This document shows positions 37,317 to 48,582 of a DNA stretch of 64,000 bases, one piece after another; within the stretch, counting starts at the first letter, position 1; each line of letters opens with the position of its first letter. Position numbers and translations under genes: made by a program. The stretch comes from Paramacrobiotus metropolitanus (taxonomy: Eukaryota; Tardigrada; Eutardigrada; Parachela; Macrobiotidae), in assembly GCF_019649055.1 (NCBI RefSeq), contig NW_026570261.1, positions 124,001-188,000 on the forward strand. The letters are read 5' to 3'. The notes below the pieces were generated by a model. The model saw only the letters and a list, made by a program, of their open reading frames with translations. It made no database searches and had not been told where the DNA came from.

Positions 37317-37805
37317 TCTTAAACGTATCTAAACGTATCTTAACGGCAACTTAACGTTAAGGGTGTACGTGACGTTAACGTTATGTGCTATTTTGTATTG
37401 CGTTAGCGACGAAGTGGGTAAACTACTGTATCTGTAGTACAAAGAAACCAAGATACGGGAAGAAAGCTTCGGAAAATAATATTATGAAAAGGTCAATACT
37501 AATTGTGTGGCATCCAGTTCCGGGCGAAAAGTCGGGTTCTATGCGCTAAAACAACTGCAGTATACAGCCAAAATTTCGTAAATTTAAGCATCAGTACAGT
37601 AATCACAGAGGAATAAGCAGTTACTAAAGCGAATTTTACTTAATTCATCAACGCTAAATAAGAAATTAGTCATTGCAGCTCGTAAAACGTGGGTGATCAA
37701 GGTTATTAAACTATACTCGATGTCGTTAATCGCGCACAGTAGAAAGGAGCACATTCTAAGGAAAAATCGAAATACAGATAGTACATACAGATCGTACATA
37801 GTGTA

Positions 37806-38138
37806 CAAGCTTGTCCGGTAATTTCTGACGATTCAGTACAGCGATTTACACAAATTTGCGTGTTACGCCAAACTTCACACTACGGCGCGCCACGCCACAC
37901 TTTTTAAACACGTAACTTGCCTGTGGCTGGCTGGTGGCTTCGTTCACGCCATATAAGTTAATAAGAATAATAGTAACTGCCTGGCAGAAGGTGGCTAGAA
38001 AATGGTCGGTGCAGTAAGAGACAATCTGACTGCGGAGCGCACTTAAGGAGTTTGATAAACGTAGTGAAGTGGCCATCGTTATAAGCGCAAAATTCGCGCT
38101 AGCTGTACCTTTACGTAGGAAATTACCGGACAAGCTTG
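37806..38138 (-). mobile_element. 333-bp TA-flanked MITE, copy B, opposite orientation to A
   Basis: The same TIRs as copy A with TA at 37804-37805 and 38139-38140. The reverse complement matches copy A along its length with modest divergence and small indels. Confidence 0.88.
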
Positions 38139-38536
38139 TACAAGTACGTCATAGTCTGCTACTGTCTATAAAATTATTAATGCAGACATAAATGTAACAA
38201 TATCGCTTGTGCCAGGAAAAACAATTACAACAACCGCCAAACGTGAATTGCAAGCGTGCATTCCAACTGGAACGCACGTTTTCAGTTCACGGAATCATGG
38301 CATTGGCAAATTTCATAATTCTTTACAGCCAACGCAGTGACTGTGCGAACAATGATGAATATTTCCTGTTTACGCGAAGAAAATCTCCATATAACTGACG
38401 ACTGCACCGGAACTGTCCATTACAAATTTCACGTGCGACAACCGCGACTTTTTTCTCTGCAGCGTTCGTACCCCGGCATTATATTCCCGGAAAGCGGCAA
38501 CAGTTCCTTCCGGGATTCGGAATATTATTTGCCAAA

Positions 38537-39094
38537 ATGCGTTTCTTCCCGCTCCTGACCGTTGTTATCCCGTTGGTCATCCTGGCGCACCACACGGCCA
38601 CCGCCCAATGGTGGCGGCCGACCACAGCCAAACCGCGGACGGTGTGTGCCTGGCGCGGTAAAACGCCATACTGCCACTGGGAATCGTACTGCCGGCCGGG
38701 CGAGTGGGAGGCGGAGACCAGCGAAGAGCAGGACGAACGGGATCGCCAAGACGGCTACATCGACGGCTGGTGCCGGATAGGTTTCCGCCGGAAGTGTTGT
38801 AAAACGATTATCCCGCCGACGCCGCCCCCCAAGGTATACACGCCTCACTGCCGCGTCACGGGGCGGCCGCAATGTACGACGGAGGAGTGCCGGCCGGATG
38901 AAGTGGAGCGCGGAAACAACAACGACAAATGCACAACACCAGGCACCAAGCGCCTCATCTGCTGCGAGCGCAAGCATATGCTGTCCGTCAAGGCCGATCG
39001 CGAGCTGCAAGTGTGGAGGGACAAGTTGAACTCGCTCCCAATTTACCCCAATTGTGGCCCGAAATTATGCGCCTCCACAACCGCGCTTCCCTAG
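38537..39094 (+). CDS. Secreted protein with two six-cysteine modules (185 aa)
   Basis: ATG at 38537 opens a clear signal peptide (MRFFPLLTVVIPLVILAHHT, cleavage probably near residue 24). Two cysteine modules follow: the first runs from CAWRGKTPYC through ESYC and a charged EEQDERDRQDG segment to GWCRIGFRRKCC, the second from CRVTGRPQC through TEEC to KCTTPGTKRLICC. Both share the plan C-x(7-8)-C-x(4-5)-C-x(n)-C-x(7-9)-C-C, so the protein looks like an internal duplication. I do not recognise the domain; extracellular effector, cuticle or defence roles are possible. It is a single exon, with a decayed copy of another gene's 5' end about 150-200 bp upstream, and paralogues at 40414, 25472 and 26764-27109. 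Confidence 0.82.
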   Translation: MRFFPLLTVVIPLVILAHHTATAQWWRPTTAKPRTVCAWRGKTPYCHWESYCRPGEWEAETSEEQDERDRQDGYIDGWCRIGFRRKCCKTIIPPTPPPKVYTPHCRVTGRPQCTTEECRPDEVERGNNNDKCTTPGTKRLICCERKHMLSVKADRELQVWRDKLNSLPIYPNCGPKLCASTTALP

Positions 39095-40413
39095 TTTATA
39101 TATATATATATATGTCTCCTTTTTGATATTTATTTTTCATTTTACACATTTTATTTTTTCTATATAGATATTTTATATAGGGATTGTATAGGGATTGTTA
39201 TATAATTAACTAAGTTTCATAATTTTAATTGATTTTTTATGGATATTCTCTAGACGGAAGATCACAGCTATCGAGTGTGGTCTGCAAGCGTGCATTGTTT
39301 TTCATTGCACTGATTGGGTAATTAAAAAAATCCTTGTGCGGATATTGTTTACCCAGCTCTCTAAACCAGACAATTATTATATGTCTTGTGTGCTTTACCA
39401 TACTTCAGATGTGCATTAAATTCAGGCGCAAAATTAACCCGTTTGGTATAAGGCTATACGTAGTTGTTCTGGATTTTGTTGATTTACACGCAGGGTTGTT
39501 TTTCCATTTAATCATTACAGACAGTATTCAAAATTTAACGGTCGTATTTGTACCCACTCAACCGGCACTAAGAGTAAGCACACGATAATGTAGTCGTATA
39601 CTTTGTACACTTAATAATGCGTAATAATAATAATTGTAATAGCTACAATAATTCATAATATAGCGTCTAAGCACAAAATAGCACAAAGTTATTTATACAG
39701 TGTATGGAAGCGCAAGTTTCCTTTAAGGCCATTTTAAATTATTTAACTGGGCGCAGCCGTTCAATTCATTATGGTGTATAACGTGGGCCTCTGTGTGCAG
39801 CAAGTACAGAGTAGAAACGGTTAAATAACACAAAAATGGCAAATTCTACATATTCGAATAATTTAATGTTGAGTCAGATTAACTGCACACAAGAATACTT
39901 TGTCGATTCAATATCAGAAATTAACGAAATATATACCATATTTCAGTTACTGGAGTATTCTGGACTCCCGCACATCGATGGACGTGATGTGGTCTCGTGA
40001 CTATATTGTTTGCAGTCGAAAAATGTGGAGTACAATTCGTATCCTTTGATTTTATGAGCCAGTCATGGATGCATCATACATGTACAGATAATGTACGGTA
40101 CGCTCTTCGATTAACATATGTAACAATGTTGCAACGTGTCGAGATTCACAATAAATTATTGTCAACGAAGAAACTGAAAATGTGCATTCGAAATTCCGTA
40201 CAAAAAACTCGGTGATTGTATTTTTGCACACAATGCACACGAATATTTTGATGTTTATACGGAGAAAAGCTTCATGTACTAGACGCATATATCGTATACA
40301 GGAATTCTCTGCTGTATATTTAACGCGCAGCAGATACGCCGTTCTTCTCTGCAGTTGTAGTGCTACGAAATTTGCTGTACTGTTTTTCTGCGCATACGAG
40401 ATTCTAAGGGAAA
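39095..40413. other. Intergenic between two cysteine-rich genes
   Basis: AT-rich, with a short (TA)n run at about 39099-39113. No supported frame. Confidence 0.4.
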
Positions 40414-40893
40414 ATGCGTTGCATCCCACTCGCGGTCTTCCTTCTCCCGCTGCTCTTCCTGACGCTACACACGGTCACCGCTAACTGGCGCCATCTTAAT
40501 GGCTATTGGCAGTGGATTACGCCCGGACCGAATTTGAAAATGCGGACGGAGTGTACGTGGCGCGGTAAGGCGCCCCTGTGCGCCCTGGAATCGGCCTGCA
40601 TCGGGGAGGAAATGCAGCACGATACCAGCGAAGCGGAGGACCGCGCGGATCGGGCCAAAGGCTTCACAGCCGGCGTGTGCACCCTGGGTTTCCGCCGGAA
40701 GTGCTGTGTGCAGATCGAACCGAACAAGGGCTTCCGCGAGCCGGAGCGCAAATGTCGTGTCCACGGCCGTTTCCCGCACTGTACGACGGAGGAGTGCCGG
40801 GCGGATGAGAAGGAGACCGACCGCATGTTCCATCGCTGCCGCACACCGGGTAGCTACCGGATCATCTGCTGTCTGAAGAAATATCTGTCCTAG
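40414..40893 (+). CDS. Secreted protein with two six-cysteine modules, paralogue (159 aa)
   Basis: ATG at 40414 opens a signal peptide (MRCIPLAVFLLPLLFLTLHT). Module 1 runs from CTWRGKAPLC and ESAC to GVCTLGFRRKCC, module 2 from CRVHGRFPHC and TEEC to RCRTPGSYRIICC. The cysteine plan is that of the 38537 protein, with no insertion beyond module 2; the charged spacer reads DTSEAEDRADRAKG. Single exon, stop TAG at 40891-40893. The spacing of conserved cysteines and divergence elsewhere suggest an older tandem duplication under constraint. Function unknown. Confidence 0.82.
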   Translation: MRCIPLAVFLLPLLFLTLHTVTANWRHLNGYWQWITPGPNLKMRTECTWRGKAPLCALESACIGEEMQHDTSEAEDRADRAKGFTAGVCTLGFRRKCCVQIEPNKGFREPERKCRVHGRFPHCTTEECRADEKETDRMFHRCRTPGSYRIICCLKKYLS

Positions 40894-41593
40894 TGTGCTC
40901 CGCGGATAAACGCGCAGCTGTACGCAAATTTATTGTGCAAGATGAATTATTAATGACATTTATAGCGTTTAGTGCGAATGTTGTTGATTTATTTAGGATT
41001 ATTATATTGATATTTTGGAGGTTATTTCATACGTTTTGCAAAAAAAATGCCATGTCGAGAAGTTTTCGCGGTTTAAGGCTAAGACATCCGGGCTTTGTTC
41101 GTTCATGTCGGCTGAGTGCTTTTTTATTGGTGAAAAAAAACATAAAATAATCGATCCAAATCATCTGTTTTATTGGAATAAAAAATGGATAAGATTAGTC
41201 TCGAAAACGGTTACAGCAACATGTAATCGCTACATGTGTCCACAGAGGATTTCACAATTTTTAAGGACTATCTTCATCCATAAACTACTATTAAGTAAAC
41301 TTGCGCGATGTAATCGTATATTAATTACTTCTAATGCATTTGTGTATGATGCGCGACAACAGTGCGGCCACGGCGAAGACACTGACACAGTTAATCAGTG
41401 GTGATCGGGTAACCATAAGCAGAAATATGAAAACATCATACCCGTCCGCTGGTGGGTGAATTAAATTGAAAAAGAACATTTATCTTCATATTGTACGAAA
41501 AATATATTTTACATACTGTATATTGCTAATTCGTCATAAACACATTAGTGGCGGTCCGGTGTCGCCGGGTTTGCTGTCGAGCATTAAGGATGT
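40894..41593. other. Intergenic, no gene recognised
   Basis: AT-rich region between convergent genes; open frames lack features. Confidence 0.35.
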
Positions 41594-42737
41594 TCACCAG
41601 AATGTGTAACCACCGCCACCGCTGCCTTTAAAAAAGTCCGCTTGCTGCTTCTGTGTGACGGTGACGTTTCCACCCTGGACCGCCGCGATCTGCGCGGCAT
41701 TCGGCATACAACCCGGTGGAGGCGGCTGCATATTAAAGGCGAAGAAATTAATAGTCATAACTATTGCACACTACTTTCTACAGTACAGATAAACCGTTTT
41801 CCGTAATATTGTAACAGTTTTTTACTGTGCATACATCCAGAAATTGTGGAAGTTGACTTTCCTGATTCATCGATAACCTTACCGGAACTGAAGCGCTTGT
41901 ACTGCCATCAAACCGGGCGCCGCCGTCAAATCCGCCATGGTGTATAATATGGGCCTGTGGCTGCATAGAATACAAACGCATCCATGTAATTCGATGTCAA
42001 TGCATCAGTTACAGTTCACAGTTTACATACACATAGATAAATACCGTTTTACAAAAATTATTAAATGCCGTTTTCAGTTACTCTGCTGGTGTATTGTTCA
42101 TAAGATTCACTACATTACACTGATAATGAAACGATACGCACGAATCAAATTTCACTGCATACTGTACTAACACCACGAAATTCACTCAGTAATTTTACCA
42201 CTTTCGATTAATAACAGGTAGAATGAGTATTTATTCGTTATATCAATTATATGTAATTATATGTACTGTATATCGGCATATGTAAAAATTATAAGCAGTA
42301 ATTTGATTATCACCGCCATTAAAATTAATGTTGCTGTGTTTATATACGTACGTATATAGATATTGTATAATATCAAAGCTCTATGCATATGTATTAATAC
42401 GACAGTAGTCGCCGTAACTGACATATGTGCAGTACAGGTAAGTACGTAGTGTTATAAATGTACGTACCCGGAAGTACTGCGGCTGTTGTGGTGTGACGTA
42501 TCCATGCTGCGGCATGTGGGTGGCCGGAATCTGGGGGTAATACTGCTGGTATCCCGGGACCGTGGCACTGGGAGTGTAGGGCGGCGGAGCACCAGCCACA
42601 CTGGACTGCGGCATGAAGCCCCCGGCCTGGGGCGGATACGGCATGGGCGCCGTTCCCGCCTGTGGCGGCATGGGATACTGGTAGCCCATGGATTGCGGGG
42701 GATATGGCGCGCCGCCCTTTTCGGGATACTGAGCCAT
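41594..42737 (-). CDS. DAZAP2: DAZ-associated protein 2 (DAZAP2/PRTB) orthologue, three exons
   Basis: Exons 42737-42468, 41954-41883 and 41725-41594 join in phase 0 at GTACGT and GTAAGG donors to 157 aa (human about 168). The N-terminus from MAQYPEKGGAPYPPQSMGYQ is proline/tyrosine-rich and includes the PPPY motif (GAPPPYTP) used for WW-domain binding. Exon 2 gives GGFDGGARFDGS and exon 3 the diagnostic end PPPPGCMPNAAQIAAVQGGN, then FFKGSGGGGYTFW. DAZAP2 is a small adaptor linked to ubiquitin ligases, stress granules and transcriptional control. The start is supported by a CCATGG context and the family N-terminus. Introns of about 513 and 157 bp are unremarkable. Confidence 0.93.
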
Positions 42738-43599
42738 GGTTAATTTTTTTTTATAAAATGTGGTTCTTCGTCGACGGTGAACACAGTATATTAAAGGGTA
42801 TGTACAGCACGACACATTCACGGCCAAGGTTAGCGTGTGGAGTATTTATAGCGTGTTGCTTGACTGCAGTACGCATGAGCGTGCTTAAAATGAGTAAATG
42901 TTTATCAGGTGGTTAGCACCGTTTGTGATGTTGTTCGATAAGATATGGACTGTGTTTGCTTAATTGTTCTCCGTTCTCGTATATTTATGAAAGCTGGTGA
43001 AATGTCGTCAGTTGCTAGTATGCGAAGTACAAAATGTCGTGCATACCGGAAAGAATTAAAGAAAAATATCATATCACAGGAGCACCGTACGTAATAAACT
43101 ATCAGTACGAGTAGCGAAGTGCAGTTTTTTGAAGAACAGGTTTGTGACACAGTTTTGTATCCTGCAGTAAGGTCCGACATCCTATCTCCACATCTTAAAA
43201 ATGTCAAATTATTCAAATTTCCGGAGACCAGATTCATCGATGAATTTGTTGATGATTCGTAATGTGCATGTCTGCATCAGTACGGTATACGTATCTGTAC
43301 TGTTCTGGTGCCTCTGCATTTACAAAACAAATCACCAACAAACTGTTACTCCGGTTTTGCATGGGATTTATAATCACAGCCGCAATATAGAAAAATAGCA
43401 CTATGTACAAAAATTAACATAAAATCTATGCCAGCAAAAAGCTACCTGTACAGCATACCGCTGACGTTCTTAAATCCGGTTCTAATACATATTTACAGTT
43501 TGGTAATTTGCTAACCATAACAAAACTAATGATAACTTAATCAAAAATGTGGTGGTAGCCAAATGTTAAATGTAGTAAACATTTATTCTAATAAACATG
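42738..43599. other. Upstream flank of DAZAP2, no gene
   Basis: Presumed promoter and 5' UTR of DAZAP2 at the left end; nothing else supported. Confidence 0.35.
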
Positions 43600-44400
43600 T
43601 CAACATAAAGCCGGCTGCTCAGAGTCCTTGGTTGGCCGGACTGCGCGCTTCCTCCACAATACAGGGATGGGTGTGCTCAACTCCCGGAAACTCAGGTAGA
43701 AGAATACGGAATCCAGTAGAACAGCGTCGTCGATATACTGCGAAACGTGTCGAGTTTGGTGGGCGAGATAGAACCGATAACGATGTAATAGACCATAACG
43801 GGAATTCAGCAAATCGTTGCACACAGCGTCAGCAATGTCAGCAGAACGAACGGCTGCCGCGATTGACCTTTGGAACCCGATGCTTTGTTTGTCGAGTTCT
43901 CGCTAGTTCCCGTCTCGCTGCGCTACTCGCTGCGCCTTAGTAAACTGTTTCTTTTCTGAATGGCCTTCCACAGCAGTACGGGACAACACGCTGGAATCAA
44001 AATTTTAGGCATGGAATACACCGCCACGGGGATGAACATGTATCTAAGTTTGAAAAGTTGAAATCATTCTTTCAGGACTCTGGATTTTGAACGTCCCGGC
44101 GAAATCGAATGAGACTTCGCTTGTTTGAAAAAAAAATTGAATTGTAGAAAAAAAACATCGTTCATCAGCCGCTGTGGTATTTTTAAACGATACGTTGTCG
44201 TTAAAATATTTATTTTAAAGTCCTGAAGACAGATTATTGTGCTGCAGCACGCGCCACGATGTACACGTCAAAGGGCGTGCGCTGCTTTTTTCCGTGCAGG
44301 ACCATGAGCAGGACTGCTGTGTTGAAAGAAGAGGGAGAAAACGGTGGTACTGATAAGTCAGATGGATGGGAAGTTCGCAGTTGCACCTGTTGACGGACAT
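43600..44400 (-). pseudogene. Decayed GPCR, paralogue of the intact gene at 47302
   Basis: The 3' part reads (minus) to VFFYLSFREL and LWRKRAVRPTKDSEQPALC, matching TM7 and tail of the intact neighbour (VFFCLSFRSL, LWKKRAVRPR). Bases 44215-44400 match its exon-1 nucleotides (around TM1) but in a broken frame, and TM2-TM5 are missing or scrambled. Several frameshifts. A segmental duplicate that has lost function. Confidence 0.78.
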
Positions 44401-44708
44401 GGCTGTCGCGTTGACCTCATTAACCGTAATATTTACAGAAGACTTCTCTGGCTTCTGAATGTGAAGTTATGCAAAGGCGAAACCGGAACTGAAGATAGTT
44501 TCACAGGGAAACTAAGATAGAAAAATCACCGGTGATCAAACAATCAACCAGCGTCAGTTTAAATATCAATCAGAAAAACTAGCGATTCATTTTCGTCTTC
44601 GCGAACATCCTTTTAACCGAACCAGCGTCGATTTAAGTGAGCCGTTTTCACCCGGTGGCTGCGGTTACGTTTCATCCGTCCGTCGTGTTGTGGTTGAATT
44701 TCGGCGAT

Positions 44709-44749
44709 TATACAAGTCATACAACATAAAATGTTATATGACTCGTATA
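44709..44749. repeat. Imperfect palindrome, 19-bp arms
   Basis: TATACAAGTCATACAACAT pairs with the following arm over 17 of 19 positions around an AAA loop. It lies upstream of the decayed receptor on the minus strand. Confidence 0.75.
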
Positions 44750-45546
44750 ACCGCCAAAATGGGTGTCGTTAAACAAATGTGAACACGTCAACACTGCCTG
44801 TTACGACATTACCAGGTTGTCTTTCATGCTATTGCTGCACGGAGACTCGCTCCCGCAGAGTTTGTACTTTGAAGGTTTTAATTAGGGCATTTTCTTCTTT
44901 CCGAACCTTGTATAGGTGCACCCTAAGCTTTGTAATTCACAACACGGAGGCACCCTGGTCACCTAGTAGGATTCGCAGAAACCAGATAATGTATTCGAAT
45001 CTCGAACCGTAAAGGAAACGACATGGCTGCTACAAATATTGTAATTCTGTTCGGTAAAATTTGAAAGACGTTGGTTTCTTGTGGTGTTCTTTATTGTACG
45101 TAATATTAGTATTGCCTTGCCTCTGTGAACCCTGTATGCCGTTATGAAAATAATAATTTTACTTTTGTACAGCACATTCGGTTCGCAGAACGTGACTGGA
45201 AAAAGTTCAAACGCAAACCGTCGCTCAGCTTGCAGCTGGCATTCTCGTTTAGAACCGCACCTCGACCGTTGAGTATTTTACATAAAGGCGTGGACGTGTT
45301 AGAAACGCTCTGTACTGTCACCCTGTGGATACAGCGTACGGCGTATCGCGTGTCACATATCACTGAAAAGTTTCCAACTTCCAAGTACTGTAGCTTAACA
45401 AAATCATGATAACTGCGTTCAGTCCTGCTTTCCTAATTGTAAAATGTACTGCTTTACACAATCAGGGACTTTCCACTGTTGTAAAGATCTTATACTTCAC
45501 GACATCCATTCATAATCGATTACTACATAAAAAGTATCAAAATACA

Positions 45547-46357
45547 ATGAATTTTACAAATAGTTTTGTAATGATACGGTGTCGCAATGGAGCGCTTCGT
45601 CGGTATCTCTTGCCGCAATAAACGCGGTGACATTGATCGTTAACGGGTGCGTGCTAATCCTCTTCGTTGCCCATTCCAAACTGCGCACTTCGTTCTCTAC
45701 GTATCTCATCAATCTGCTGGGCGTCAGTATCGTGGTAACCGTTGGCGATCCTATGCGTCTTGTGGAAAGGATACAAACAAGTCGCTGCTTCAGTTCGGCG
45801 CTGGGCGCTGACATTTCCGTTTAACTATCTCACATATCACTCTGCCGGAATGGCCGTCATGATATGTTTCTTATCGCTAGGATACTGTCATGTACTCGTT
45901 ATGCCATTTCTGATTAAGGACTTTTTATTCTACCGTCCACCCGTCGGTACAGATCGAGTGTGCGATGTCACATATGAAGCACAGCCCATTATGGCACAGT
46001 TTGGAGATGTGGGTGTATTTGGTACCGGTTTTTCTCATTTTGGCGTTTTATCCGTATTTATTCTGGAAACGAAAATCAACGGCGAGCCTGACCTCGAATG
46101 TCGTCAGCCGAACCCCAAAAGCGGCGCAAGAAAATCGGCGGGCTTTCATTGTTATGACCGCCTTGACAGTCTGTATTGTGCTATGTTGGACGCCAGCGAA
46201 GATTTATGGGATAATGACAACATTTTTCGAAAGTTATTCCCGCACTCTGGCAATAACTGCCGATTTTATTCTTCTAACGCAACGAGAAATCGATCCGGTA
46301 ATTTTTGTCATGACACTAAAAGATCTCCGAGCAGCTGCTAAATCCAGTATGTTGTAA
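45547..46357 (+). pseudogene. Decayed GPCR related to the copy at 52182
   Basis: It opens MNFTNSF, then a frameshift moves to SQWSASSVSLAAINAVTLIV with TM1 and TM2 (LRTSFSTYLINLL). The TM3 region is deleted: ALGAD joins directly to the TM4 approach seen as FRFN-like sequence in the other copy. The last third is open and good: ILAFYPYLFWKRKSTASLTS, CWTPAKIYGIM (TM6) and IDPVIFVMTLKDL (TM7). With TM3 missing it cannot be a working receptor. Confidence 0.8.
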
Positions 46358-47301
46358 TGCATTCCATGACAGTGGATCATTTACTGAAAATGGCGCGGTA
46401 ACTTGTAAGGTTACCGTTTATGGATATCCTGTTGGAATTCGCTGTATTTGACACCTTTTTCCTAGCAATGAGCTCCTTTCTCGTCGAAACTTGCCGTAAT
46501 GGCTCGACTTCTGAATTTTATCCCTTAAAACTATAATTTTGGGCGTATTCCGCTCCCGCCACATTTTAATGCGTCAAGCGCAATCAAGTATCTATAACAT
46601 TATGATGTGCACGTACATGAGAGTCAGTGACACCTGCGCAAAAACGGGTTTTCTATATTAAAGACTCAAAAAAGTGGTTTTGAAGTGTAGCCATAGAAAT
46701 TCCGTCAAAGATTTTGCGTTTTAAATTTGTGTAAACTTTATTAGCTTTTCAACATCGTTTGTGAAGTTCTTTGATAAGATAAGTAGTGTTTGTTCAATTG
46801 TTCTACTCTGTATTTACGTTGAAGACAGCCGGGAAAATGGCGTCAATAATCGGTACGGAATACTGTACCATCTTTTTTCCTTGCAATAAAATCTGACATT
46901 ATTTCTTCATTTCTGAAACTGAAAAATTGCGAAGTAATATTAAGAGCAAAAGGAGCCGAATTTAAGGACAAATTTTGATGGCAGTTTATTGGTATGCGTT
47001 GGGCAGATTTTCAATAGATTTTCTGGGAATAATTAGGAAGGAAGTACAACAAGTACATAAAAAGATTTTACACAGTTTCCGCATCGAGCAGAAAACAGCA
47101 ACAGTACTTAAAAATTCAGTAATAACCATTGAACTCTGCTTATAGGCACGCCAATTGCTTTCTAAAAACGCTATGTAAACACTTGCTTAAACTGGCGGTG
47201 TGGGAGAACCCTTCCGCCAGTAACTGGCGGCCAGTTACACCTTTTACAAGCTGAGATAGCTCCTTTATTATTTGGTAATTTAGTAACGGGATATGTTGAA
47301 C
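46358..47301. other. Intergenic between receptor copies
   Basis: No supported frame. Confidence 0.35.
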
Positions 47302-48482
47302 TCAATAAACTGGCTGCTCGATGTTGATCCTTGGCCGGACTGCGCGCTTCTTCCACAATACAGCGAAGGGCGCGCTTAAGCTGCGGAAACTCAGGCAGAA
47401 AAACACGGGATCCAGCAGCACCCGCAGACCGAACAGCGTCGTCGCTATGCGGTGAAACGTGTCCAGTTTGATGGGCGAGATATAACCGATCATAATGTAA
47501 TAGACCATACTGGGGATCCAGCAAATCGTTACACACAACGTCATGAGTGTCAGCAGGATGAACGGGCGTGATTGACCTTTGGAACCCGATGCTTTGTCCG
47601 TGGAGTTTTCGCTGGTTCCAGTCGCACTACGCCAGCCTATGCGCCTTGTCAGATTGTTTGTTCTCCGTATGGTCTTCCACAGCAGTACGGGATAGCACGC
47701 GGGAATTAAGAGTTTCGGCACGGAATACAACACCACGGTGATGAACATGTACCTAAAGTAAAAATTAGATTTTCAAGATTTTAAATTCAAGCTCGAAATC
47801 CCAGTTCTGTAAAACTTTACCCGGAAAAAAAAAATAATTTTCAAATCCAGGTAATAAAGTCTGACAGAATTACTTATTATTAAGCATATGATTGCTGAAT
47901 GTCATAAATGTATGGAAAATCATTTTACCAGCCATGCTGTGCTTCCATGTTAATCCTGCATCCGTGATTGACCGGCATTCGGTACAGCGCGGCGTCGACA
48001 ATAATGCCGGGTAGGAGCACAGTGTGAAGATAAATTATCGTACCACTGCCCAGCAATGTGGCGACAGTGAAGGTGTGGCGTTGTTTGTATGTGACTGGCC
48101 AGAAGAGCGCCCATCCCCGGCTGACGCTGATGAGCAGATGCATGTGCACTGTAACGGCACTGATAACATAAGTGTTGTACAGGCTCAAAGTGCAGACCGC
48201 TTCTCCGGCCCACGAGAAACCATACTGGGCAGTAAGAATTTCTAATGGATGATTGATGGCAGTATACAGGATATTGCTCCCAAATAGCGTCACAATGTAT
48301 ACGTCAAACGGCGTGCGCTGCTTTTTTCCATGGAGTACCATGAGCAAAACTGTCGTGTTCAAGAAGAGAGAAAGGACTGTTGCACTAATCAACCCGATGG
48401 ACGGGGAATTTACAGTCGTGCTGTTTACGGTCCTCAACGTAGAGTTCCCCGAATACATCGACAAATTCACAAGATCAGCCAT
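47302..48482 (-). CDS. Orphan rhodopsin-like GPCR, intact, two exons
   Basis: Exons 48482-47929 and 47752-47302 join in phase (GTAAAA donor, TTTAG acceptor, Trp codon split) to 334 aa. Seven hydrophobic segments are visible: TM1 with the conserved Asn (LSLFLNTTVLLMVL), TM2, TM3 after the disulphide Cys (EAVCTLSLYN), TM4, an ECL2 Cys (NHGCRI), TM5, TM6 with CWIP and TM7. Two N-glycosylation sites sit in the N-terminus (NLS, NST). DRY is replaced by SRGW and NPxxY by DPVFF, so it belongs to a divergent, lineage-specific group; ligand unknown. Four broken relatives lie within 10 kb. An imperfect pentanucleotide repeat sits just upstream. Confidence 0.87.
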
Positions 48483-48534
48483 TGCTTTCTTGAAATAATA
48501 AAATTTCTTATAAAACGGAGTTTTGAAAAGTCAA

Positions 48535-48579
48535 CCGTTGCGTTGCATTGCGTTGCATTGCGTTGCGTTGCGTTGCATC
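48535..48579. repeat. (CGTTG/CATTG)n minisatellite upstream of the GPCR
   Basis: Nine pentamers alternating CGTTG and CATTG about 55 bp before the receptor ATG, on the promoter or 5' UTR side. Confidence 0.85.
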
Positions 48580-48582
48580 AAC

